64,000 nt of DNA from Terriglobia bacterium (GTDB taxonomy: Bacteria; Acidobacteriota; Terriglobia; Bryobacterales; Bryobacteraceae), in contig JAJPHN010000006.1 in the NCBI GenBank assembly GCA_021325235.1, forward strand, positions 124,001 to 188,000. Direction: 5' to 3'. Position 1 is the first letter of the stretch. Each line of letters starts with the position of its first letter. Position numbers and translations under genes: made by a program. The notes under the pieces were generated by a model, which worked only from the letters and a program-made list of their open reading frames with translations, did not search any database and was not told the DNA's origin. Below, piece after piece: positions 9,281-17,700 of this stretch.

Positions 9281-10888
9281 TTAAGCAGAGAAATCGAGGG
9301 TTGGCGAAAAGCCAGGTTTTGTGCGCGCTTTGCGAAGCTGTTCGAAAGCGTAAGCGAGCTTAATCAGCTTTGGCTCGCTCCAGGCTTCAGCAAAAAACGA
9401 GAAGCCAACCGGTAAGCCGAATACTTGTCCGGCCGGAACGGTGATGTGCGGATAACCCGAAACAGCCGGCGGCGAGGAGCAGCCGCTATCCACCCGATCG
9501 CCGTTCACCCAGTCCGTGGTCCAGGCCGGTCCCGCGGTTGGCCCGGCGAGCGCGTCGAGTTTGTATTTTTTCAGCAGAGCGTCGATGCCTTCCTTGCGCG
9601 TGAGGCGATGATTCCGGTCGAGCGCGTCCTTGTACGCTTTTTCGGTGAGCGGACCTTTTCCCTGCGCCTGCTCCATCAACTCCTGGGCAAAGTACGGCAT
9701 CTCCTCGCTGCGATGAGCGCGATTGAACGCGATGCAGTCGGCCAGCGATTTCACGCCCGCACCGCGATCGGCCAGGTACGCATTCAGATCGGCTTTGAAC
9801 TCGTACAGCAATACTTCCGTTTCCGTATCGCGCCACTCTTCGAACTTCGGGAATTCTACCGGGTCCACAATCTCCGCGCCTGCGTCTTTGAGCAGGTGAA
9901 TGCAATCATCCATTACGCTGCTGACTGCCGGACCCATCGTCAGATATTGGCGAACGAAACCAATCCGCGCGCCCTTCAAACCGGTTGGATCGAGATAGCT
10001 GGTGTAATCGCGCGCGATGTTGCCCCGAGCGCCGGCGGTTGCCGCGTCACGTTCGTCTACGCCAGCCAGAACACCAAGCACAATCGCCGCATCGCGCACC
10101 GAGCGTGCCATCGGACCAGCCGTGTCCTGACTATGAGCAATCGGAATAATGCCGGAGCGGCTGATAAGTCCGAGCGTGGGTTTGATGCCGACGATCCCGC
10201 AGATCGAAGAGGGACAGATCACTGAACCATCGGTTTCGGTTCCGACCGCGACTGAAGTTAGATTGGCGGAAACGGCCGCGCCAGAGCCGGAACTCGAGCC
10301 GCACGGGTTGCGATCGAGCGCATACGGATTCTTCGTTTGGCCGCCGCGGCCGCTCCAGCCACTGGTCGAGTGAGTTGATCTAAAGTTAGCCCATTCGCTC
10401 AGATTTGTTTTGCCGAGCAGCACGGCACCTGCGTCGCGCAGGCGTCCCACCAGGAAAGCATCGCGCCGTGCCGGACTGCCCACCAGCGCAAGCGAGCCGG
10501 CCGTGGTCTGCATCTTATCGGCCGTGTCGATATTGTCTTTGAGCAGTACCGGAATCCCATGCAGCGGCCCGCGCACTCGCCCGGCTTTACGTTCTTTGTC
10601 CAGTTCTTTGGCAATTGCGAGCGCATCGGGATTGATCTCGATGACGGACCGAAGCTCCGGACCGTGATGATCGATCTCACGGATGCGATCGAGATAGAGC
10701 TCCGTTGCGCGCTCGGCGCTGAGGCGGCCCTGCGCCATTCTCTCCTGCAGTTCCGAAATCGTAATTTCGTCGAGAGCAAACTCGCGTGCCGCAAACGAAT
10801 GCGAATGGCGGTGGTGCGGCGTGAGCTGCCCGGCTGCGGCCGTTGCAGCAAATCCGGCGGACCCGGTGAGAAAACGGCGGCGGTCCAT
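9281..10888 (-). CDS. Tat-exported amidase (amidase signature family)
   Basis: 535 residues from ATG 10888. The frame is open to 10951, but that would run into dnaE2; ATG 10888 begins a twin-arginine signal (MDRRRFLTGSAGFAATAAAG), so the folded enzyme is probably exported. The Ser-cisSer-Lys triad regions are present: Lys in VLLKDNIDT, the glycine/serine-rich loop CGSSSGSGAAVSA, and GTETDGSV with the nucleophile. It is close to GatA-type and plant/bacterial amidases, but a secreted, Tat-dependent member is not part of the tRNA amidotransferase. It hydrolyses an amide bond; the substrate is unknown. It starts 22 bases after the dnaE2 stop, without a strong ribosome site. Confidence 0.92.
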   Translation of the reverse strand: MDRRRFLTGSAGFAATAAAGQLTPHHRHSHSFAAREFALDEITISELQERMAQGRLSAERATELYLDRIREIDHHGPELRSVIEINPDALAIAKELDKERKAGRVRGPLHGIPVLLKDNIDTADKMQTTAGSLALVGSPARRDAFLVGRLRDAGAVLLGKTNLSEWANFRSTHSTSGWSGRGGQTKNPYALDRNPCGSSSGSGAAVSANLTSVAVGTETDGSVICPSSICGIVGIKPTLGLISRSGIIPIAHSQDTAGPMARSVRDAAIVLGVLAGVDERDAATAGARGNIARDYTSYLDPTGLKGARIGFVRQYLTMGPAVSSVMDDCIHLLKDAGAEIVDPVEFPKFEEWRDTETEVLLYEFKADLNAYLADRGAGVKSLADCIAFNRAHRSEEMPYFAQELMEQAQGKGPLTEKAYKDALDRNHRLTRKEGIDALLKKYKLDALAGPTAGPAWTTDWVNGDRVDSGCSSPPAVSGYPHITVPAGQVFGLPVGFSFFAEAWSEPKLIKLAYAFEQLRKARTKPGFSPTLDFSA

Positions 10889-10910
10889 AGGTCTGAAGTT
10901 TACGGAGTCC

Positions 10911-13900
10911 TCAATGAAAATCGTGCGACGAAACAGCTGCGCCTTCCGCAAAGTGCAATGCTTCGATATCTCCCGCCTTTACGGATATAACGCCGGAGAC
11001 GCTCTGCAGCACGCCCTTTACCAGAACATACGGCGCGACAGTGCATTCCTTACGCTTGCGATCGAAAAGGTCCGGCTGCACAATTATGTTGATGATACCC
11101 GTCTCGTCTTCAAGACTCAGAAAAACAAAGCCCTTGGCGGTGCCGGGACGTTGCCGGGTAATCACGCAGCCCGCAACTTTCAAAAACATGCCATCGCGCT
11201 GAGCCTTTGCGGTTTCGGCATCCAGTGCGCCCAGCTCCGCCACTCGGGCCCGGAAATGCTTCATGGGATGAACGCCGATCGTCAGCCCACTGTTGGAGAA
11301 ATCCGCAAAAGTTCGCTGGTCATCGTTCATCGGCGCAAGCGGAGAAGGTACGCTGTCATCGGCCGCAGGCTCCAGCAATTCGCCGACCGGCTGCAGTGCA
11401 AGTTCCGCCTGCCAGAGTGCGCCGCGCCGGTGCCGGTCGGACTTCTGTTTTGGTAAAGCATTGAGCGCTCCGAGCTCCGCGAGAGCGTCGATCTCATCCT
11501 TCTGCAGTTCCGGAACGCGCCGAATCAGATCGCGCAGCGAGCGAAACGGCTCCTGTTTGCGCTCGTGTTCAATCTTGCGTGCCGTTGCGCTCGCGAGTCC
11601 TCGCACATAGTTCAGACCGAGTCGAACATATTTCGCTTTGCCCTCGACCTCGACTGTGCAGAGATAATCCGAACGCAGCACATCCACAGGGCGAAAGCGC
11701 TGCCCATGTCGCTGCGCATCTTTGACCAGCGTCGCCGGCGAGTAGAAGCCCATCGGTTGATTGTTCAGCATGGCCGTCAGAAACGCCGCCAGGTAGTGGC
11801 ATTTCAGATAAGCGCTGGCGTAAGCGATCAGCGCAAAACTGGCGGCGTGCGATTCTGGAAAGCCGTAAAGCGCGAACGAAGTAATTGCTTTGATGATGCG
11901 ATCCTGCGTTTCGCCTGTGATGCCGTTGCGATCCATACCTTCACGCAGCTGTACTTCCACTTCGCGCATGCGTTTCTCTGAACGTTTAAAACCAAACGCG
12001 CGCCGCAGCTCTTCCGCCTGGCCCCCGCTGAAACCGGCCACGATCATCGCAATTTTAATGAGCTGCTCCTGAAACAGCGGCACCCCGAGAGTGCGTTTCA
12101 ATACGGGTTCCAGCGATGGATGCAGACAGACAGGCTCTTCCAGGCCCTGTCGCCGCTTCAGATACGGATGCAGCATCTGTCCCACAATCGGGCCGGGCCG
12201 TATAATCGCCACCTGCACCACAATGTCGTAAAAGCAGGCTGGCTTCAGACGCGGCAGGCACGACATCTGCGCCCGGCTCTCAACCTGAAACAGTCCGACC
12301 GTGTCGGCTTTCTGCAGAGAATCGTAAACAGCCGGATCATTTTGCGGCAAGTGAGCGAGATCGACTGTTTCGCCGTACGCATCGCGGATGATCTGAATCG
12401 TGTCTTCGAGCACCGCCATCATGCCGAGGCCGAGTAAGTCGACTTTGACAATTCCGAGATCGGCACAATCGTCCTTATCCCACTGCACCACCACGCGGTC
12501 CGGCATGGTTGCCGGCTCGAGCGGAACAATCGTATCGAGCTGTCCCTGACAAATCACCATCCCGCCCGAGTGTTGCCCGATGTGACGCGGCAATTCCAGA
12601 ATTTCCGTCGTGAGCGTAAAAAATTTCAGCACGCGAGGATCGGATAAGTTGAAGCCCTGCGCGCGGAAACGGCGTTCGAGCGTATCCTTCGGGTCGCGCC
12701 ACTCAAACGTATTCAGTTGCGCGGCCAGACGCGCGATCTCCTCCTCGTCCAGATCGAGCGCTTTGCCGATATCGCGTACCGCCGAACGTGCACGATACGT
12801 AATCACATTAGCGGTCATGGCGGCCCCCAAACGCCCATACCGCTTGTATAGATACTGAATCGCGCGCTCACGCTGATCGCCGCTTGGCAGATCCAGATCG
12901 ATATCGGGCATCTCGCCGCGCTGTTCCGATAGAAAGCGCTCAAACAGCAGTTCCATCCCGACTGGGTCGACTGCGGTAATCCCGAGCGAGTAACAAACAG
13001 CACTGTTTGCCGCCGAGCCGCGGCCCTGAACAAGAATCTTCTCCCGGCGGCAGAAATCGATGATATCCGAGACGATCAAAAAATAACCGGCCAGATTCAG
13101 CTTCGCAATGATCGCCAGCTCATGGTCGATCTGCCGGCGCGCCCTTTCATCGTCGGGCTTATATCGCAGCCGTGCGCCTTCTTCGGTGAGATATCGCAGA
13201 TAGCTGTTTTCGTCCTCCCCCGCGGGCAGTGGATAGCGCGGAAACTCATAGCCAAGATCCTTCAGCGTGAACTGGAGACGCCCTGCCAATTCCGTCGTGT
13301 TGGCAAGCGCCTCCGGCAGGTCGGAAAACAAACGCGCCATTTCAGCGGAAGTTTTCATGTGCCGTTCGGCGTTGAACGAAAGTAGCTTGCCCGCATTCGC
13401 AAGCGTGGTCTTATGATGCAGCGCCGTTAAGACATCCTGCAGATCGCGCCGCTCGGGCGTCTCCTGAGTAACTCCGTTGGTCGCGATAACTGGTAGATGT
13501 AACTCGCGTGCTAGTTCAACTAAGGCCTGGTTTCTAAGTTCCTGATCCCGGTGATAATGGCGTTGTAACTCGACATAAACGTTTTCGCGGCCAAAAAGAC
13601 CCAGCAACTTATATAAATGCCGCCTGGCTTCTTCCAGCGCGGCGGGACCTTCGTGCTCCCGAAAAATTTTGGCCACTTCCCCTTCGTCGCCGCCCGTTAA
13701 ACAGACGAGCCCCGTGGCAAATTCGGCAAAATCTGCTTCGCTGGCGTAGGCGTCGAGCGCCTTTCCGGGCAAGCCGCTGCGAAACTTTGTGCGCGTCATC
13801 AGCCGGCATAGATTCTGATAACCGGTGCGATTTTCAACCAGCAGCGTGTAACGCGACCCATTCGCCGCATTTACTTCGGAGCCGATCAGCGCGCGCAATC

Positions 13901-14078
13901 CCTGCTTCTTGGCGGCCAGATGAAATCGCGGCGCGCCGTACACACCCTGCACATCGGTCACCGCCATCGCTTCCTGTTCGTAGGCGGCGCAGCGCGAGGC
14001 AAGATCTTCAGGCAGTGACGCCCCTTCCAGAAAGGAAAAGGCCGAACGGGCGTGTAACTCTACGTACTTCGCGGGCAT
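10911..14078 (-). CDS. dnaE2: Error-prone DNA polymerase III alpha subunit DnaE2 (ImuC)
   Basis: 1055 residues, the length expected for DnaE2 and shorter than replicative DnaE. It begins with the PHP domain (YVELHARSAFSFLEGAS) and has the C-family palm motif PDIDLDLPSG carrying catalytic aspartates; the OB fold near the C-terminus (GTAKGFVFLSLEDETG) is typical. DnaE2 extends primers past lesions and is the active polymerase in the ImuA-ImuB-DnaE2 mutasome known from Caulobacter and Mycobacterium. In many genomes the three genes form one SOS-controlled cassette; here imuA and imuB homologues lie at 47.1-49.1 kb on the opposite strand. The upstream neighbour is the YqeY-like gene. Confidence 0.95.
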   Translation of the reverse strand: MPAKYVELHARSAFSFLEGASLPEDLASRCAAYEQEAMAVTDVQGVYGAPRFHLAAKKQGLRALIGSEVNAANGSRYTLLVENRTGYQNLCRLMTRTKFRSGLPGKALDAYASEADFAEFATGLVCLTGGDEGEVAKIFREHEGPAALEEARRHLYKLLGLFGRENVYVELQRHYHRDQELRNQALVELARELHLPVIATNGVTQETPERRDLQDVLTALHHKTTLANAGKLLSFNAERHMKTSAEMARLFSDLPEALANTTELAGRLQFTLKDLGYEFPRYPLPAGEDENSYLRYLTEEGARLRYKPDDERARRQIDHELAIIAKLNLAGYFLIVSDIIDFCRREKILVQGRGSAANSAVCYSLGITAVDPVGMELLFERFLSEQRGEMPDIDLDLPSGDQRERAIQYLYKRYGRLGAAMTANVITYRARSAVRDIGKALDLDEEEIARLAAQLNTFEWRDPKDTLERRFRAQGFNLSDPRVLKFFTLTTEILELPRHIGQHSGGMVICQGQLDTIVPLEPATMPDRVVVQWDKDDCADLGIVKVDLLGLGMMAVLEDTIQIIRDAYGETVDLAHLPQNDPAVYDSLQKADTVGLFQVESRAQMSCLPRLKPACFYDIVVQVAIIRPGPIVGQMLHPYLKRRQGLEEPVCLHPSLEPVLKRTLGVPLFQEQLIKIAMIVAGFSGGQAEELRRAFGFKRSEKRMREVEVQLREGMDRNGITGETQDRIIKAITSFALYGFPESHAASFALIAYASAYLKCHYLAAFLTAMLNNQPMGFYSPATLVKDAQRHGQRFRPVDVLRSDYLCTVEVEGKAKYVRLGLNYVRGLASATARKIEHERKQEPFRSLRDLIRRVPELQKDEIDALAELGALNALPKQKSDRHRRGALWQAELALQPVGELLEPAADDSVPSPLAPMNDDQRTFADFSNSGLTIGVHPMKHFRARVAELGALDAETAKAQRDGMFLKVAGCVITRQRPGTAKGFVFLSLEDETGIINIIVQPDLFDRKRKECTVAPYVLVKGVLQSVSGVISVKAGDIEALHFAEGAAVSSHDFH

Positions 14079-14099
14079 GGGTGGTGCAAGGCTGGTGCC

Positions 14100-14118
14100 T
14101 CGCCCACATTATAGGCGA
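14100..14118 (-). promoter_or_regulatory. Possible -10 element with flanking inverted repeat upstream of dnaE2
   Basis: On the minus strand a perfect TATAAT (14113 to 14108) lies 30 bases before the dnaE2 start and is framed by an inverted repeat, TCGCC-N9-GGCGA. No good -35 sits 17 bases upstream. It could be a dnaE2 promoter with an overlapping repressor site, but it does not match the palindrome upstream of the ImuA-like gene. Confidence 0.35.
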
Positions 14119-14134
14119 AGAAAAGGAGAATAAC

Positions 14135-14590
14135 TTAGCTGAGCTTCTGCTTTACCAGTTCGCTGAGTACTTTACCGTCCACGCGTTTGCCGGCCAGACG
14201 GGACTGCGCCGCTTTCATCACCGCACCCATCTGCTTCTGCGAACTCGCTCCTGTCTCGGAGATAGCTGCCGAAACGGCTTCTTCCAGTTCCGCCTGGCTC
14301 GGTTCCGCCGGCAGATAGCTTTCGAGAATGCCGATTTCGGCCTCTTCTTTAGCGGCAAGCTCCTCACGTCCGCCCTTACGAAACATTTCGGCCGCTTCGC
14401 GCCGCTGTTTCAGCAGCGTGTTCATCACCTGCAGCTCGGAAGCTTCATTGAGCGGCTTCATGCTGTCGACCTGGTGCTTCTGCAGAGCCGCCTTGATCAT
14501 TCGCAAGGCGCCCAGCCGCGCTTCGGCTTTGGCTTTCATGGCTTCAACCATGTCCTTCTGAACTCGCTCGAGGAGGGGCATCGCCAACAT
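14135..14590 (-). CDS. GatB/YqeY domain-containing protein
   Basis: 151 residues, the usual family size, from ATG 14590 (a second ATG lies at 14581). The typical N-terminal helix LLERVQKDMVEAMKAKA is followed by LGALRMIKAAL, the glutamate-rich middle with ESYLP, and the C-terminal GAVMKAA...DGKVLSELVKQ. The YqeY fold matches the tRNA-binding tail of GatB, but stand-alone YqeY proteins have no firmly established reaction; a link to tRNA or translation is inferred. It is the first gene of the minus-strand run leading into dnaE2. Confidence 0.9.
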   Translation of the reverse strand: MLAMPLLERVQKDMVEAMKAKAEARLGALRMIKAALQKHQVDSMKPLNEASELQVMNTLLKQRREAAEMFRKGGREELAAKEEAEIGILESYLPAEPSQAELEEAVSAAISETGASSQKQMGAVMKAAQSRLAGKRVDGKVLSELVKQKLS

Positions 14591-14737
14591 TGTACTGTCG
14601 CCGCTCCCTTGGAACCGCAACCCGGCAGGCTGCGTCAAACCCGCTGATATACTGAGCTAGATTCGCATCGGCCGGGCGTCGCAGAAGTGTGTCACGGCCA
14701 CGCCGCCGCGCGAATCGGTTGCATTGGGGTCCAACGT

Positions 14738-17700
14738 TTGAGAATTTCTACCGCTGTAGTTTTGGCTTGCGGCCTTTCGGCCCTCACTCTCCAGGCACAG
14801 TCTTCGGGCACTTTTGTGAACGGGCAAGCCGCCCGCGCCGAATTCGGTCAATGGACTTTCACATTCGGAGGCGCTACGCCGGGAACCACCGCCACGCTTC
14901 CCAACCAGCAGATCTTAGGCGGAGCAGCCGGCGTCGCTTACGCCAACGGCATCCTGTTTGTTGCGGATTCAAACCTGATCGGCGATTTGCCGCAGGACAA
15001 TCGCGTGCTGATGTTCAACACATCGCTCGTGCCCGCTCCGAATGCCGATCTGACCAACGCCAAATCTTACTCCAACTATCAGTGCAACGTCTGCGCCTTC
15101 CCGGCCTTCAATCAGCTCGGCCAGCCCGGCTGGGGCGCCGGTGCGGTGGCGAGCTCGAGTAATCCGAATGCCTTCAATGTCGGACTGAGCAACGCGTCGA
15201 ACGCATCGAATCTTTCCGCTCCCACTGCTGTCGCCAGCGACGGTAACATCCTCGCGGTTGCCGATACCAACAACAATCGCGTGCTGATCTGGAGATCGAT
15301 TCCTTTTTCGTTCAATCAGCCGGCCGATATCGTGCTTGGCCAGCCAAATTTCACGACTGGACAGGCGAACTACCCCAACCAAAACGGCAACAACGTGCCC
15401 AGCCAGGCTTCTTTGAGAGGTCCTCGCGGCGTCTGGATTCAGAATGGAAAACTATACGTTGCCGACACGCAGAACAACCGCGTTCTGATCTGGAATTCGA
15501 TACCGACCAGTAATAATCAGCAGGCCGATGCTGTTTTGGGCGAACCAGATTTCTCGCATAACGGAAGCAATTTCTGCTACGCCTCGCAAACCGCTCTTCC
15601 CGCCACTGCCAGCGAACTTTGCAATCCCGCATCTGTCACCGCCGACAACGGCCACATTTATGTCGCCGATCTCGGCTTCAACCGGGTGCTGATCTGGAAC
15701 ACGACGAATCCTTCGAATGGACAGAATGCCGATGTCGTCGTCGGACAACCGGACATGGTCAGCACAACGGCCAATAACTACGTGGGCTGCATTTCTACGG
15801 GTCCCCAGATTCAGTGCGAACGCAACCTGAACAATCCGACCTACGCGCTTTCGGACGGCACGCGGCTCTTCGTTGCGGACGGCGGCAACGATCGTGTCCT
15901 CATCTTTAACGCAATTCCGACCCAGAACGGAACGCGCGCCGATAACGTGCTCGGCCAGCCCGATTTCAAGACGGACAACGTCACCAGCCAGAGTATTACG
16001 ATCACCAGCACGGCCGTCGACACATTCAGCGCTGTCGATGTAACACCAACGCCCACCTCGCTTGCCTGGGACGGCACCAACCTCTATGTAGCCGACCCGC
16101 TCGATAATCGCGTGCTTGTGTTCACGCCCGGCAATACGCCGCTGCCCGACTATTCGATCGTCAACTGGGCCAGCCAGATCATCCGCCAGGAAGGCGTAGT
16201 TACGGTTACGGTTCCGAGCGGCGGCACAATCACGGCCAAGGATACGGTGGGGCTGACCATCGGCAGCAAGACCTACACCTACACAATCCAGAGCAGCGAT
16301 ACCGTCGATAGCATCGCGCAGGGACTCGTATCGCTGGTGAATGCCGGCAGCGGCGATCCGAATGTCATCGCATTTTTTGCGGGAACGGGAACCGGTTCGC
16401 TGTATGTAAGCTCCAAAGGCATCAACCTGGCTTTCGATGCGATTGCATTTACGGTGACAACGTCTGCAAGCAGCACGAATCTCGTTGTTACCGCCTCAGG
16501 CAACGGCTATCTGACAGCGGGAACCGCGGCAACCGGCGCGGCCGGCATGTTGGTCGCCATCAATGGCACGAATCTCTCCGATATCCCGGCAAATCAACCC
16601 GTCACGGCGTCGCTGACTGGCACGATCCCGACTTCGCTGGGAGGTGCGCAGGTCTTTGTCGACGGCGTCGCAGCGCCCGTTTACAGCGCTTCGGCCAATC
16701 AGGTCGTATCACAAATTCCCTACAACTTCTTCGGCCGTAACAGCACGAGCGTGGTCGTTCGCACAACGCACAGCGATGGTTCTGTCACTGTCACGAATGC
16801 TTCACCGATTTACATCGCCGATGCCAATCCGGGAATTTTCGATGCGCCTTCCGTCCCCGGTCAGTTGCGCCCCTGGCCCGCCACCGGTGTCTTCCATCAA
16901 CCGGGCAACCCCCAGGCCGTGGTCGATCTAACCGGCACGGTCAACGCCGGCGATGTTCTCACCATCAAGATCGCTAACGCACGCAGCTACAGCTACACCG
17001 AAAAATCGAGCGACTCGCTGGCGACCGTTGTGGCCGGTCTCGTTGCGGCTATCAACAACGGCAATGACCCGCAGGTCACAGCTCAGCCCGGCGGCGCCTT
17101 CGACCGTGTCGTGGTGGTAGCGCGGCAGAGCGGATCGAGCGGCGGCAACGGCATCGCTGTCTCGACCAGCACCAGCAGCAGCGCGAAAATCACGCTGACC
17201 GCGTATACCAGTACGACCTGCTGCGACGTGGTTCCGAACTCGCCCGTGACAATCAATAATCCGGCAGCGCCGGGCGAAACGATCACTGTTTCGGCCGCCG
17301 GGCTGGGTGTCGTACAGAATCTGGCCGGCTCACGCCTGATCGATATTCCAATCGGCCAACCGTATGTCTACGATCAGCCGAACAGCGCCTATTCAACGGT
17401 GAGCGCGACGCTCGGCAACTCAACGGCTCAGGTCGTCAGTGCAGGACTTGCGCAGGGTTCCTACGGCGTTTACTCGGTGCAGTTGATCGTTCCGCAGGGT
17501 CAGGCCACAAACAACAGCACCCAGCTCTACATTGCGCAAAACGCATTTGTGAGTAACACGGTTACGATTCCCGTCGGTCCGGCCAATCCGAATCCCAACC
17601 AGGCCCCAGTGGGCAGCAGCCCGATCACGATGTCGATCGACACGCCCAACAATACGAATCCGACGGTCAGCGGTCTGACTCCGGTTGCTGGCTGGGCTGT